A stretch of DNA of 53,554 nucleotides from Enemella evansiae (GCF_002250705.1 NZ_NMVP01000014.1:1-53554), one strand, 5' to 3'; positions 16,126 through 25,862 are shown, numbered from the stretch's first letter. Numbers and translations are program-made. The notes: generated by a model from the sequence alone, not told the origin.

Positions 16126-17718
16126 ATGGCCCGCAGACCGCCCAGTCCGACCGCGTCGGTGACGCTCGTCGTGCTCACCCTCGCCTTCCTGGGCTGGACC
16201 CTGCTGGTCCTCTCCGGGGCGCTGACCGGATTCGACCGCTCCACCACCTATGCCGGGCTGACGCACAACTCCCCGGCCGCGCAGATCTTCGAGGCGATCG
16301 CCCTGGTCAGCTGGCCGGGCGTGCTGTACGCCGTGCTCGCCGGGCTGGCGCTGTGGGCGTACCAGCGTCGGCTGCGCAACCTGGCCGGCGCGATCGCCCT
16401 GTCCATCCCGCTGGGGTGGGGCAGCCAGGTCGTGCTGAAGCTGCTCATCGCGCGGCCGCGACCGGAGACCCCGCTGGATGTGATCACCGGGACCGGGTAC
16501 GCCTATCCCTCGGGGCATCTGGTGGCGGCCACGGTGACGGTGATCATGATCGGTGCGGCCGTGGTGGTGACCCGGCAGTCGTTCACCCGACGGTTGGCGT
16601 CCCGGGTCGTCGGTGGGTCAGCCATCGTGCTCGTCGCCATCGACCGGTGGGCGATGAACGCGCACTGGATCTCCGACCTGGTCGGCGGGTTGCTGCTCGG
16701 GGCGCTGGTCTCCGCGCTGTCGCTGGTCGCGGCCGGGGTCCGGGTGCTGCCGAGCAATCCGCTCGAGCTGGCACGGCCCCGGATGCGGGCCGAGGCCGTG
16801 CCGGAGGGTGAGGAGAAGCGCTGTGCGGTGATCTTCAATCCGACGAAGGTGCTGGACATCACCACCTTCCGCCGGCATGTGGAGTACGAGGCGAGGCGGC
16901 GGGGCTGGGATTCCCTGCTCTGGTTGGAAACCAGCAGCCATGACCCGGGATATGAGATGGCCCGGGTGGCGCTGTACCGGGAGGTCGACCTGGTGCTCGC
17001 GGTGGGTGGTGACGGCACCGTGCGGGCGGTCTGCGAGGTGCTCGCCGACAGTGATGTCGCGGTGGCGCTGATCCCTGCCGGGACAGGGAATCTGCTTGCC
17101 CGGAACCTGGAGATCCCGCTGGATGAGTCGGAGGCGCTGCGGGTCGCCTTCCTGGGTCGGCGGGAGCGGATCGACCTGGTCCGGTTGACCACCGACCGGG
17201 GCCTGGCGTCGGAACAGCAGCACGTCTTCGGGGTGATGGCCGGGATCGGTATCGACGCGGCGATCATGGACCGCACCGACAAGGAACTGAAGCGCGCGGT
17301 CGGGACGGCGGCGTACTTCATCGCCGCGGCACAGAATGCCAACCATCCCCCGTTGCCGGTGAGCATCCGGGTGGATGACGACGAGTGGTTCAAGCGGAAG
17401 GCGTCGGTGCTGCTGATCGGCAATGTCGGGGTGCTCACCAACAACATCCGGATCATCCCGGATGCCTCCGCCACCGACGGCCAGCTCGATCTGCTGGTCG
17501 CCTCCCCGCGGACCGCGGCCGACTGGGTACGCCTGACCACCAAGGTGCTGACCCGCGCCCGCGGTACCGACCGGCGGATGGACCTGCTGAAGGGCCGCCG
17601 GGTCGAGGTCCGTGCGGAGCGCAGCGACGCCTACCAGGTCGACGGCGACACCGAGGGCCGCTGCCGCACCCTGGAGGCCGAGGTGATGCCCAGCGCCCTC
17701 ACCATCCTGCTCCCCTGA
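16126..17718 (+). CDS. PAP2 phosphatase-diacylglycerol kinase fusion
   Basis: A 530-aa bifunctional membrane protein. Residues ~1-210 form a PAP2 phosphatase with five or six membrane segments and the three-part signature KLLIARPRPE, YPSGH and RWAMNAHWISD. Residues ~225-530 are a DAGK/LCB5 lipid kinase domain with CAVIFNPTKV, the nucleotide loop VGGDGTVRAV and PAGTGNLLARN. This suggests one polypeptide that interconverts lipid phosphates or pairs a lipid phosphatase with a lipid kinase at the membrane. Such fusions are known in actinobacteria; the lipid substrate is uncertain. A TAGACT box lies 9 nt before the ATG. Confidence 0.9.
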   Translation: MARRPPSPTASVTLVVLTLAFLGWTLLVLSGALTGFDRSTTYAGLTHNSPAAQIFEAIALVSWPGVLYAVLAGLALWAYQRRLRNLAGAIALSIPLGWGSQVVLKLLIARPRPETPLDVITGTGYAYPSGHLVAATVTVIMIGAAVVVTRQSFTRRLASRVVGGSAIVLVAIDRWAMNAHWISDLVGGLLLGALVSALSLVAAGVRVLPSNPLELARPRMRAEAVPEGEEKRCAVIFNPTKVLDITTFRRHVEYEARRRGWDSLLWLETSSHDPGYEMARVALYREVDLVLAVGGDGTVRAVCEVLADSDVAVALIPAGTGNLLARNLEIPLDESEALRVAFLGRRERIDLVRLTTDRGLASEQQHVFGVMAGIGIDAAIMDRTDKELKRAVGTAAYFIAAAQNANHPPLPVSIRVDDDEWFKRKASVLLIGNVGVLTNNIRIIPDASATDGQLDLLVASPRTAADWVRLTTKVLTRARGTDRRMDLLKGRRVEVRAERSDAYQVDGDTEGRCRTLEAEVMPSALTILLP

Positions 17719-17732
17719 CGCCCCCACCCCCG

Positions 17733-17942
17733 CTCATCGAGTAGGTCGGCATGCGGAGCGCAGCGGAGAAATGCCGACCGTGTCGAGATGAGCCCCGTAC
17801 GCCGGTTGAGCGAGCGAGGTACGAGCGAGTCGAAACCCGCCGCACCAGTGAGCCTGCGGGCAGGGTGAGCGGCGTACGGGTTCATCTCGACACGCCAGCC
17901 ATTGCTCCGCTTCGCTTCGCATGGCTGGCTACTCGATGAACG
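17733..17942. repeat. Pair of inverted REP-like elements
   Basis: The first element (17733-17793) runs from CTCATCGAGTAG to GTGTCGAGATGAGC, with an inner GTCGGCAT...ATGCCGAC hairpin around GCGGAGCGCAGCGGAG. The second (17880-17942) is the reverse orientation, GTTCATCTCGACAC to CTACTCGATGAACG. Between them CCCGTACGCCG and CGGCGTACGGG form a further inverted pair. The same element family recurs at 35020-35192 and 35377-35438. It fills the gap between the PAP2 fusion and pheA, two convergent genes, where a terminator function would fit. Confidence 0.85.
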
Positions 17943-18869
17943 TCAGGGGTTGGTCAGCTCAGCCAGCCACTCGTTGGCGGCGCGGTAGTCGCCGTCGGTG
18001 TGGCCGCGGTCGACGGCGGGGCGGACCTTGTCGGCGCGCGGGTAGGAGCCCAGGAAGACGACCTCCCGACTGGTCCGCTTGATGCCCTTCAGGGCACCGG
18101 CGACGCGTTCGTCGGCGAGATGGCCGTGGGCGTCGATGGAGAAGCTGTACGCCCCCCGCACGAGTCGGCTGGGGCGGGACTCGATCCGCGACAGGTTCAC
18201 CCCGCGGGAGGCGAACTGTTCCAGCATCCGCATCAGCGACCCGGAGTCGTCATCGTTGAGGAAGACCACCACAGTGGTCTTGTCGGCGCTGGTCCGCTCC
18301 GGTGGCGGCCCGGGCCGGGTGACCAGCACGAAGCGGGTCACCGCATCGGCATTGTCGGCGATCTCGGTGGCCAGCGCGGTCAACCGGTTGGCCTCCCCCG
18401 CCACCGCCGCACAGACCGTCGCGTCGAAACCGGATTCCGGATCGGCGACGGTGACCGCACCGGCGGCGGTGCTGCCCTCGGTGACGATCTGCACATCCGG
18501 CAGATGGGTGGTCAGCCACTGCCGGACCTGGGCGATCGCATGCGGATGGCTGACCACCCGGTGCACCTCGCTCAGCTTCGTACCCGGCCGTGCGTACAGA
18601 TTGAACTGCACCGGCAGCAGCACCTCGCTGACGATCCGCAGCGGCCTGCCGTAGGTCAGGTCGTCCAGGGTCGCCGACACCCCGCCCTCGACGGAGTTCT
18701 CGATCGGCACCAGGGCCGCGGCGATCTCACCGGCCCGGACCGCCTCCAGCGCCAGCAGCACCGACGGATAGGGCACCGGGTCCGGCGGAGCGTCCGGAAT
18801 GCTGAGCAGGGCCTGGTGGCAGAACGTGTTGGCCGGCCCCAGATAGCCGTACCTCTCCTCCGCTGACAT
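17943..18869 (-). CDS. pheA: Prephenate dehydratase
   Basis: A 308-aa protein starting MSAEERYGYLGPANTFCHQA. The catalytic domain (residues ~5-185) contains ALVPIENSVEGGVSATLDDL and the TRF motif (AVTRFVLV) required for decarboxylating dehydration of prephenate to phenylpyruvate. The C-terminal ACT domain (~200-280) carries the ESRP phenylalanine-binding motif (SRIESRPSR), so feedback inhibition by Phe is expected. The ATG at 18869 is preferred over the GTG at 18878 because TAGCGT lies 7 nt before it, the leaderless spacing seen repeatedly here. The gene ends directly at the REP-like cluster. Confidence 0.94.
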   Translation of the reverse strand: MSAEERYGYLGPANTFCHQALLSIPDAPPDPVPYPSVLLALEAVRAGEIAAALVPIENSVEGGVSATLDDLTYGRPLRIVSEVLLPVQFNLYARPGTKLSEVHRVVSHPHAIAQVRQWLTTHLPDVQIVTEGSTAAGAVTVADPESGFDATVCAAVAGEANRLTALATEIADNADAVTRFVLVTRPGPPPERTSADKTTVVVFLNDDDSGSLMRMLEQFASRGVNLSRIESRPSRLVRGAYSFSIDAHGHLADERVAGALKGIKRTSREVVFLGSYPRADKVRPAVDRGHTDGDYRAANEWLAELTNP

Positions 18870-18906
18870 GGCGGTCACGCTAACAGCGCGGGCCGCCGCA
18901 CCCGGT

Positions 18907-19815
18907 TCAGCCCACCAGCCGGATCGTGGCCTGCGATGCGGTCAGCGAATCCCGCACCTCTGCCGGTGCGTTGGTCGGTACCAGGGTCAGCCAGACCCCC
19001 ATTCCCGACGCCCGCCCGTTCTGCCAGGGCAGCACCAGCATGGTGACCTCCTCGGCGACCAGCTCGGGATCGGGGCTCTGGTAGCGCACCTCGGCGGTGA
19101 CCCGGGTCGCCCCGGGCAGCCCCGGCCACGGCTCGATCCGCGGCGAGCTCCACTCCAGCGGCACCGAGGCGGTCAGCTTCACCCGCATCTGCTCATAGGT
19201 GCGCCGGGCGGTCGCCGCCGAGTCCCCGGGCACCACGAGCGTCGGATCGAGATAGCCGAGCACCTGCTGCGCGGACTGCTTCTCATCGGACCGCTGCTGG
19301 GCGGAGGCGATCCAGCAGTGCTGGTACAGCCCGGACACCTGCTGCACCGACAGATCCGGGGAGGCGACCTCGGCCAGCGTCATCTCCAACCGCTCCCCGA
19401 GAATCACCGTCCGGTCCCGGAACCCCCAGGCCGCAGCCGTCCGCTGCGGCGTACCCAGCGAGGACGGGGTCGGCGCCTCCGGCACCGCCTGCGGCAGCGA
19501 TCGCCCATAGATCGAGAGCGCGGTCAGCCCGAGCAGCAGCGAGGTGAGCACCAGCACCGCGAGCAGCCACCGGGCCGAGCGCGGCCGACGCAGCTCCGCC
19601 CGCGGCAGCACCGAAGGAGCCGGCCCGCGCGGCGACGGGGCGTAGGGGGTGTCGGCCAGCCAGGCCGTCCAGGCGCGGCCGTCCCACCAGCGGTACGCCG
19701 GTTCCGGGTCGGGATCGTCGAGTTCGCGCGGGTCGGGATACCAGCCGGGCCGGGGCGGCGGGTCGGGGCGCGGGCCCAGCTCCGGATCGAGATCCTGACC
19801 TACGCGTACCGGCAT
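18907..19815 (-). CDS. DUF2510 membrane-anchored protein
   Basis: A 302-aa protein. Residues ~22-52 are a DUF2510 domain (RPGWYPDP ... YRWWDGRAWTAWL), a short module common at the N-terminus of actinobacterial envelope proteins. One membrane helix follows at ~80-100 (WLLAVLVLTSLLLGLTALSI). The remaining ~190 residues are probably extracytoplasmic and match no family recognised here. The gene starts 7 nt after the stop of the GT-C transferase, so it is probably translated from the same transcript and may act with it at the membrane. Confidence 0.8.
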   Translation of the reverse strand: MPVRVGQDLDPELGPRPDPPPRPGWYPDPRELDDPDPEPAYRWWDGRAWTAWLADTPYAPSPRGPAPSVLPRAELRRPRSARWLLAVLVLTSLLLGLTALSIYGRSLPQAVPEAPTPSSLGTPQRTAAAWGFRDRTVILGERLEMTLAEVASPDLSVQQVSGLYQHCWIASAQQRSDEKQSAQQVLGYLDPTLVVPGDSAATARRTYEQMRVKLTASVPLEWSSPRIEPWPGLPGATRVTAEVRYQSPDPELVAEEVTMLVLPWQNGRASGMGVWLTLVPTNAPAEVRDSLTASQATIRLVG

Positions 19816-19822
19816 CGTGACC

Positions 19823-21484
19823 TCAGCTGTTGGCCCGGGCCGGTTCGTCGGTCTCGTCGCTGACGTGCGGGGACTTCGTGTGGCTGCCGACCTTGAGACC
19901 GTGCTCGTGCCACCAGAGCACCACCATCACGATCACACCGATCGCTGCGGAGGTGGAGAAGATCTCGCGGAGCCGCTGGTTCGCCGCCGACATCAGCGGC
20001 GGGTAGGCGATCACCCGGCCGAGCACGTACGCCAGGTTCAGCACGGTGACCCGGAAGAGCCCGATCAGGTCGAGCTTGGTGGCCCCGATCAGCGCCATCG
20101 GCAGGAAGTAGATCAGGTCGTACCAGGCCAGCGAATACGAGGAGGTGATCACCCAGCCGGCGGCCAGCCAGACGCTGGTGCGGATCGCGACGGCCAGCGG
20201 ATCCCGCTCCGGGCCGACCCCCTTCGGCGCCCCGGGCAGCGCCCGCCAGGGCAGCACCCGCGACAGCATCCAGCACAGCAGCACCGCCGAACCCCAGGAC
20301 AGCACGCTGACGATCGAGGCGACCACATCGCCGTCCAGGAACGGCTCGAGGAGCCGGCGTACCGGATGGATCCAGGACGAGCCGGCGACGTAGGAGGCGT
20401 TCTTCGACGCCAGTTCCAGCGCCCGCGGATAGAGGAAGATGTAGACGATCACGTTCGGGATGGCCGCGCCGAGCACCGAGAGGAAGAGTTTCTTGATCTC
20501 CCGCCGGTACGCCCAGGCCATCGCCAGGCCGTAGATGCCGACCGTCGCCTTGCCGGTGCAGGCGATGCCGATCAGCAGGCCGGTCAGGAACGGGTGGCGC
20601 CGGATGAACAGGAACGCGGCCATCGCGAAGAAGATCGAGATGCCCTCGTTGTGGGCGCCGGTGACGACCGCCCAGATCATCGCCGGGGAGGCCAGCGTCC
20701 ACAGGATCGCGCGGCGCTGCAGATAGGGGTTGCCGCGCGCGATCCAGATGATCACCGAGCAGGCGCCGATGAAGCCGAGGGCGCAGAAGAGCTGCAGCCA
20801 GAAGACGATGTCGTGCAGGTTGTCCCCGCCGAGCACGTTCGCGAAGTAGTTGAGCCAGTGCAGCAGCGGGCCGTAGACCTCGACGGTGTCCTGCCAGGGT
20901 CGCTCGGTCCAGCGCAGCACCGGGTCATAGAACTGCCGGAACACCTCCGCCGGGGAGGTCACATAGGGATCGAAGCCGAGCTTCGCCAACCGGCCGTAGG
21001 CGGCGTACATCAACGTGTCGGCCGAGGTCTGCGGCGGGGTGAGGATCGTCAGCAGGTTCAGCAGGACGCCGCCGATGTAGAGGTTGCGGACCCGGGGCGC
21101 CCAGCCGACGGCCAGTGCGCGCAACCCGATCCAGGTGCCGGCCACACCCATCAGCACGATCACATAACCCAGGAACGCGACCAGCCACGGGTTCGGCTCC
21201 AGCATCCCCGGCAGGTACCAGGAGGGCATCAGCGTCTCCCGGGGACCCAGGGTGAGGGTGGTCACCGAGGGGCCGAGGAAGCCGACGAACATCGTCAGCA
21301 CCGTCGAGCCGGCGATCAGCAGCAGGGCCAGCCGGGGGCTACGGTGCCAGGGGGTGTCGGCGGGGGCCTCGGCCAGCTGGCGCACCGCCGCCCAGAACCG
21401 CTTCGGCACCGATGCGCGGGTCGGTGAGGAGCCAGCTGGTTCCTCACCGGGGGGCGCGCTGGGTGTGTCGACGGTCCGGGTCAC
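19823..21484 (-). CDS. GT-C family polyprenol-phosphate mannosyltransferase-like membrane protein
   Basis: A 553-aa protein with about 12-13 membrane segments. The first extracytoplasmic loop has acidic residues after TM1 and motifs such as [20 protein letters not shown] and [17 protein letters not shown]. The GAHNEG stretch sits in a later loop. These features resemble the MptB/DUF2029 mannosyltransferases that use polyprenyl-phosphate mannose to build lipomannan-type glycans in actinobacteria. Exact acceptor specificity is inferred, not shown. GTG 21484 is preceded by TAACCT at 7 nt, so the transcript is probably leaderless. It diverges from arcA across 71 bp. Confidence 0.78.
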   Translation of the reverse strand: MTRTVDTPSAPPGEEPAGSSPTRASVPKRFWAAVRQLAEAPADTPWHRSPRLALLLIAGSTVLTMFVGFLGPSVTTLTLGPRETLMPSWYLPGMLEPNPWLVAFLGYVIVLMGVAGTWIGLRALAVGWAPRVRNLYIGGVLLNLLTILTPPQTSADTLMYAAYGRLAKLGFDPYVTSPAEVFRQFYDPVLRWTERPWQDTVEVYGPLLHWLNYFANVLGGDNLHDIVFWLQLFCALGFIGACSVIIWIARGNPYLQRRAILWTLASPAMIWAVVTGAHNEGISIFFAMAAFLFIRRHPFLTGLLIGIACTGKATVGIYGLAMAWAYRREIKKLFLSVLGAAIPNVIVYIFLYPRALELASKNASYVAGSSWIHPVRRLLEPFLDGDVVASIVSVLSWGSAVLLCWMLSRVLPWRALPGAPKGVGPERDPLAVAIRTSVWLAAGWVITSSYSLAWYDLIYFLPMALIGATKLDLIGLFRVTVLNLAYVLGRVIAYPPLMSAANQRLREIFSTSAAIGVIVMVVLWWHEHGLKVGSHTKSPHVSDETDEPARANS

Positions 21485-21555
21485 GGGCGCAAGGTTATCC
21501 GTTCTCGCCCATTACGCACCTTTTCCGGCGCCGCGCATGCCGTACGCTCGCGCGC

Positions 21556-22818
21556 ATGGTCGACTCCACCCTCACCAGCATCCCGGACAGCACTCCCGCC
21601 GCGGCCCCCGGCGTACGCTCCGAGGTCGGCCCGCTGCAGACCGTGCTGCTGCACCGGCCCGGCAACGAGTTGCGCCGGCTCACCCCGCGCAACAACGACG
21701 ACCTGCTCTTCGACGCGATCCCGTGGGTGGACCGCGCCCAGGAAGAACACGACGCGTTCGCCGAGCTGCTCACCGGCCGCGGTGTCGAGGTGCTGCGGTT
21801 GACCGATCTGCTCACCGAGACCTGGACCGATCCCGAGGCCCGCCGGTGGGCGATCGCGATGACCTGCGACGACCTGCACATGGGCGCGCAGCTGCAGCGC
21901 TACCTGACCGAACGGCTCGCCGACCTCTCCCCCGCCGAGCTGACCGAGATCCTGGTCGCCGGGCTGCGCAACGACGAGGTCACCGGGGTGCGCACCCTGG
22001 TCACCGCGCTGAAGCAGCCGGAGGAGTTCGTGATCAACCCGCTGCCGAACCTGCTGTTCACCCGGGACTCCTCCACCTGGGTCGGCGACCGGCCGGTGGT
22101 GACCTCGCTGGCGATGCCGGCGCGGGCGCGGGAGACCCGGTTGACCGGGCTGCTCTATGACTTCCATCCGCGGTTCGCCGGGCTGCGCGATGGTGGCATC
22201 TCGCCCTTGCACGGTTGGGATTCGGAGCATCTGGAGGGTGGCGACGTGCTGGCGCTGGCCGAGGGTGTGCTGGCCGTCGGCGTCGGTGAGCGGACCAGCC
22301 CGGCCGGGGTGGAGCGGTTGGCCCGGGCGGTCTTCGAGCTGGGTCTGATCCGGCGGATCGTGGTGGTACCGATCGATCAGCGGCGGGCCACCATGCACCT
22401 GGACACCATCTGCACGATGGTCGACACCGACACCCTGCTGATGTATCCGAACGTCGCCGACACCTTGACCGCCCTGGAGGTACGCCCCGGTGAGGCCGGT
22501 GATCTGGTGGTCGGCGAACCGGGCCCGTTCCTCGAGATCGCCGCGGCCGCGATGGGCATCGATCGGTTGCACCTGATCGACACCGGGCTGGATCCGGTGA
22601 CCGCGGAGCGCGAGCAGTGGGACGACGGCAACAACACCCTGGCGCTGGCGCCGCGGGTCGCGGTGGCCTACGAACGCAATACCGAGACCAATGCCCGGCT
22701 CGAGGACGCCGGCATCGAGGTGCTGCGGATCGCCGGGTCCGAGCTGGGCTCGGGCCGGGGCGGCCCGCGCTGCATGTCCTGCCCGATCGTGCGCACCGAC
22801 CTGGGCAACGCCGGCTGA
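21556..22818 (+). CDS. arcA: Arginine deiminase
   Basis: A 420-aa guanidino-modifying enzyme. Motifs in order: [57 protein letters not shown] and the C-terminal [13 protein letters not shown], whose Cys406 is the nucleophile. The length agrees with bacterial ArcA (~410 aa). It hydrolyses L-arginine to citrulline and ammonia. No arcB, arcC or arcD lies beside it, so it may serve acid or nitrogen stress rather than a complete ATP-yielding pathway, unless those genes are elsewhere. The ATG at 21556 is supported by TACGCT 7 nt upstream. Confidence 0.95.
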   Translation: MVDSTLTSIPDSTPAAAPGVRSEVGPLQTVLLHRPGNELRRLTPRNNDDLLFDAIPWVDRAQEEHDAFAELLTGRGVEVLRLTDLLTETWTDPEARRWAIAMTCDDLHMGAQLQRYLTERLADLSPAELTEILVAGLRNDEVTGVRTLVTALKQPEEFVINPLPNLLFTRDSSTWVGDRPVVTSLAMPARARETRLTGLLYDFHPRFAGLRDGGISPLHGWDSEHLEGGDVLALAEGVLAVGVGERTSPAGVERLARAVFELGLIRRIVVVPIDQRRATMHLDTICTMVDTDTLLMYPNVADTLTALEVRPGEAGDLVVGEPGPFLEIAAAAMGIDRLHLIDTGLDPVTAEREQWDDGNNTLALAPRVAVAYERNTETNARLEDAGIEVLRIAGSELGSGRGGPRCMSCPIVRTDLGNAG

Positions 22819-22852
22819 GCGAATGGGACCCCAGCTGCGGAACACTGAACCC

Positions 22853-24241
22853 ATGTGGTCGCGTACCGAATCCATCGAACTCGCCCTCCCGATCGATGCC
22901 GTCCGGGCGGTCCTCGACGATCCCGAACGACTGCCCGAGTGGCACCACTTCTTCGCCACGGTGCAGTTGGTCGACCACGTGCACGGCCACTACCGCCCGC
23001 GCGGCTGGGCGAACCAGGTGCATGCCCGGACCGCCGGCGCGTTCCGGATCGAGCGCGGTGACCGCGCCCTGGAGCTGGAGCAGCCACAACCGGCCGGCGG
23101 CATGCATCGGTTCCGCTGGTCGCTGGAGCCGAGCGAGATCGGCTGCCGACTGACCCAGCAGGTCACCGTCACCGGGACCGCGGCTCCGCTGTTCTCCCGG
23201 TTGGCCGGTCGGCCCTCGGCGCAGCAGTTCGGGCTGGACGCGGTCCGGCTCCACCGGTTGGCCGGTGGCGAGGTGCACCCCGACGCCGCGCGGGTGGTGA
23301 TCGCCGGCGGCAGTGGATTCCTGGGCCGGGCGCTGGCCGCCGATCTGGTCTGCCGCGGCCAGGAGGTGGTGCTGCTCACCCGCCGGATCTCCCCCGATAC
23401 CGAACCGGGTGCCGGGCTGCCGTTCGCACAGCAGCGCTGGGACGCGCGCAGCGGTACCGGTGAGTGGACCCAGGTGTTCGACACCGGATCAACCGGCCGC
23501 CCACTGGATGTGGTGAACCTGGCCGGCAAGCTCGTCGACTGCCCACCGACCGCGGCCAATGTCGCCGCGCTGCGGGATTCGCGGGTCGACGCCACCCGGG
23601 CCCTGGTCACCGCGACCAGGGAGCATCGGGTGCGGCACTGGTTGCAGGCCTCCACCACCGCGATCTGGTCCGATGCCGGGGATGCCCGGCTCGACGAGTC
23701 CAGCCCGTTGCCGACCGGTGAGGCGGCGCTGCCGCAGATGACCGGGGTGGCCGCACCGTGGGAGCGGGCCGCCGACGACGCGAACGCCGACCACCTGGTC
23801 TGGCTGCGCACCTCGATCGTGCTGGCCCAGGACTGCCCGGCCTTCGACCGGCTCGCCGGGCTCGCGGCGTTGGGCGCCGGTGGCACCGTCGGCGCCGGTG
23901 ACCAGTGGTTCTCCTGGATCGAGCTGGACGACTGGTTGGCGATCGCCCGCTCCACGCTCGGCCTGGGCCCGGTCGACCTGCCGTCGGGGGTGGTGGTCGC
24001 CGCCACCCCGAATCCGGTCGGCAATGCCGAACTGATGCGGCTGCTGCGCGAGCGGCTGGCACCCGCCGGGCTGGGCATCCCGACCCCGGGACCGCTGCTG
24101 AAGGTGGGCGCGAAGGTGATCCGCACCGATCCGGCGCTCGCACTGACCGGTCGGCACGTCACCTCGACGGTGCTCGCCGAGGTAGGATTCCGGTTCGACC
24201 AACCCGAACTCGGCCCGGCCCTCGATGAGATCCTGAGCTGA
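22853..24241 (+). CDS. SRPBCC-TIGR01777 epimerase fusion protein
   Basis: A 462-aa protein. Residues ~1-145 look like a SRPBCC/START-type ligand-binding domain (MWSRTESIELALPIDAVRAV, LEPSEIGCRLTQQVTVTG). Residues ~148-462 are a TIGR01777/YfcH-like NAD(P)-binding epimerase-family domain with the nucleotide loop VVIAGGSGFLGRAL and the C-terminal DUF1731 part (LTGRHVTSTVLAEVGFRFDQ). Family members are poorly characterised; some affect cell division or envelope. The start at 22853 is the first Met that begins the SRPBCC fold. The CopY-like regulator begins 30 nt downstream on the same strand. Confidence 0.86.
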   Translation: MWSRTESIELALPIDAVRAVLDDPERLPEWHHFFATVQLVDHVHGHYRPRGWANQVHARTAGAFRIERGDRALELEQPQPAGGMHRFRWSLEPSEIGCRLTQQVTVTGTAAPLFSRLAGRPSAQQFGLDAVRLHRLAGGEVHPDAARVVIAGGSGFLGRALAADLVCRGQEVVLLTRRISPDTEPGAGLPFAQQRWDARSGTGEWTQVFDTGSTGRPLDVVNLAGKLVDCPPTAANVAALRDSRVDATRALVTATREHRVRHWLQASTTAIWSDAGDARLDESSPLPTGEAALPQMTGVAAPWERAADDANADHLVWLRTSIVLAQDCPAFDRLAGLAALGAGGTVGAGDQWFSWIELDDWLAIARSTLGLGPVDLPSGVVVAATPNPVGNAELMRLLRERLAPAGLGIPTPGPLLKVGAKVIRTDPALALTGRHVTSTVLAEVGFRFDQPELGPALDEILS

Positions 24242-24271
24242 GCAGAGCCCGCCAGCGGAGAGGAGACGGGA

Positions 24272-24721
24272 GTGCCCCGCGATCATCTGCGACGTGCCGT
24301 CCTCGACCTGCTGTGGGAATACCCCGACGGGCTGACCGCGGCCGAGGTGCAGCAGCTGCTGGCCGACCGGGAGCTGGCGCTCACCACGGTGATCACCGTG
24401 CTGGACCGGTTGCGCGCCGAGGGTGAGGTGGACCGCGAACGCCACGGCCGGGCGTACCGGCACCGCACCACCCGCAGCCGGGAGGAGACGGTCGCCAAGG
24501 TGATGCTGGAGGCGCTGCACACCGGTGGTGACTCGCATCGCGCGCTGTCGCGGTTCGTGGACAGTGTGAACCCGGCCGAGGCGAGCCTGCTCAGCACCGC
24601 GCTGCTGACCCGCTGCGCCTGTGGCCCGGAATGCGGCTGCCCCGCCGACTGCGCCTGCCGCGGTACCGGGGATCCGACCGCCTGCACCGCCCACCCCGGG
24701 ACCGTTCACCACCACCACTGA
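24272..24721 (+). CDS. BlaI/MecI/CopY-family repressor with Cys-rich tail
   Basis: A 149-aa protein; the GTG follows a GAGGAG site. Residues 1-70 form the BlaI-type winged helix (LDLLWEYPDGLTAAEVQQLL, VITVLDRLRAEGEV), and helices to ~112 should dimerise. The tail has cysteines at 115, 117, 121, 123, 127, 129 and 138 (CxCx3CxCx3CxC) and ends in four histidines. The CopY copper repressors of this superfamily carry a CxCx4CxC metal site at the same end, so metal-sensing derepression is likely by analogy. The BlaR1-type protease partner of antibiotic-sensing BlaI is not next door. The best candidate target is the dyad at 26939-26955 before DUF5134. Metal identity is inference. Confidence 0.88.
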   Translation: MPRDHLRRAVLDLLWEYPDGLTAAEVQQLLADRELALTTVITVLDRLRAEGEVDRERHGRAYRHRTTRSREETVAKVMLEALHTGGDSHRALSRFVDSVNPAEASLLSTALLTRCACGPECGCPADCACRGTGDPTACTAHPGTVHHHH

Positions 24722-24728
24722 TCCGGCG

Positions 24729-25862
24729 TCAGCCGGGCTGCTCCTCCGGGGAGATCCGGACGACCGGTTTGATCACCTCACCGCGATGGCTGGCCGCGAT
24801 GGCCTCCTCGAGCTGGTCGAAGTCGTAGTACTGGATCAACCTGTCGAACGGGAACCGGCCCTGGCGATACAGCTCGATCAGCGCCGGGATCAGCACGTGG
24901 GAGCGGCCCTCCCCGCCGAGTACGCCGACGATGCGCTTGCCGAAGACGGTGCTGAAGTGGTCGGTGGTGAAGGTGGCACCGGCCGGGGCGCCGCCGATCA
25001 GGATCGCGGTGCCACGCATGCCGACGGTGGCGATCGTCTGCTCCACCACCGAGATGATGCCGGTGCAGTCCAGGGCGAAGTCGGCCGGAGCGCCGAGCCG
25101 CTCCCGCACCGCCTCGCTCACCGATTCCACCCCGGTGGAGTTGATGGTGTCGGTGGCTCCGAACTGCCGGGCCAGCTCGAGCCGCGAGTCGTGCACGTCC
25201 ACCGCGACGATCCGGGTCGCCGGGGTGTTGGTGGCGGCCATCACGGCGGCCAGACCGACCGCACCGGCACCGTAGACGACCAGGCTCGCACCGACCTGCG
25301 GGCGGGCGGTGTTGAGCACCGCGCCCGCGCCGGTGGCGATGCCGCAGGCCAACGGCCCGACGAGTTCCAGCGGAATCTCCTCGGGCACCCGGACCACCGC
25401 GTTGGCCTGCGCCAGCGAGTGGGTGGCGAACGAGGACTGGCCGAAGAAGTGGCCGGCCACCGGCGTACCGTCGGCGCGCCGGTAACCGCTCTGCCCAGCC
25501 TTCGGGCCGAGCAGCCGGTGCCCGCCGACCACCGCCTCACCGACCCGTTCGCAGTAGCGCGGTTGACCGGCCAGACAGTTCGCGCATCCGCCGCAGAACG
25601 GCCAGCCCAGCACCACCCGATCGCCGACGGCGACACTGTCGACCCCCGCCCCGACCGCGGTCACCACCCCGGCGCCCTCATGCCCCAGGACCCCCGGCAG
25701 GGGCATCGGCATGTTGCCGCGGCGGGTGTTCTCATCGGTGTGGCAGACCCCGCTCGCGACCACCCGCACCAGCACCTCACCCGGACCGGGATCATCCAGT
25801 TCGATGTCGCGGACGGTGAACGGGCCGTTGACCTCATCGACGAGGGCTGCGCTGATCTGCAT
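24729..25862 (-). CDS. Zinc-dependent alcohol dehydrogenase (aryl/benzyl-alcohol type MDR)
   Basis: A 377-aa protein beginning MQISAALVDEVNGPFTVRDI. Catalytic-zinc ligands are in GVCHTDENTRRG (Cys) and LGHEGAGVV (His-Glu). The structural zinc loop is CGGCANCLAGQPRYC. NAD binding is VVYGAGAVGLAAVMAA. Length and the extended loop after the structural zinc resemble NAD-dependent aryl-alcohol and related class III-like dehydrogenases. An in-frame ATG at 25871 is an alternative start. It diverges from an AraC regulator at 25981, which probably controls it. It converges with the CopY-like gene, ending 7 nt from it. Confidence 0.88.
   Translation of the reverse strand: MQISAALVDEVNGPFTVRDIELDDPGPGEVLVRVVASGVCHTDENTRRGNMPMPLPGVLGHEGAGVVTAVGAGVDSVAVGDRVVLGWPFCGGCANCLAGQPRYCERVGEAVVGGHRLLGPKAGQSGYRRADGTPVAGHFFGQSSFATHSLAQANAVVRVPEEIPLELVGPLACGIATGAGAVLNTARPQVGASLVVYGAGAVGLAAVMAATNTPATRIVAVDVHDSRLELARQFGATDTINSTGVESVSEAVRERLGAPADFALDCTGIISVVEQTIATVGMRGTAILIGGAPAGATFTTDHFSTVFGKRIVGVLGGEGRSHVLIPALIELYRQGRFPFDRLIQYYDFDQLEEAIAASHRGEVIKPVVRISPEEQPG

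Noticed and set aside
12611..16162. Plus-strand open frame of 1183 codons across HAD, serS and gntR
   Set aside because: It is antisense to serS, HAD and gntR, whose motifs are unambiguous. The peptide is low-complexity Gly/Arg/His/Pro, as expected from complementary GC-rich codons.
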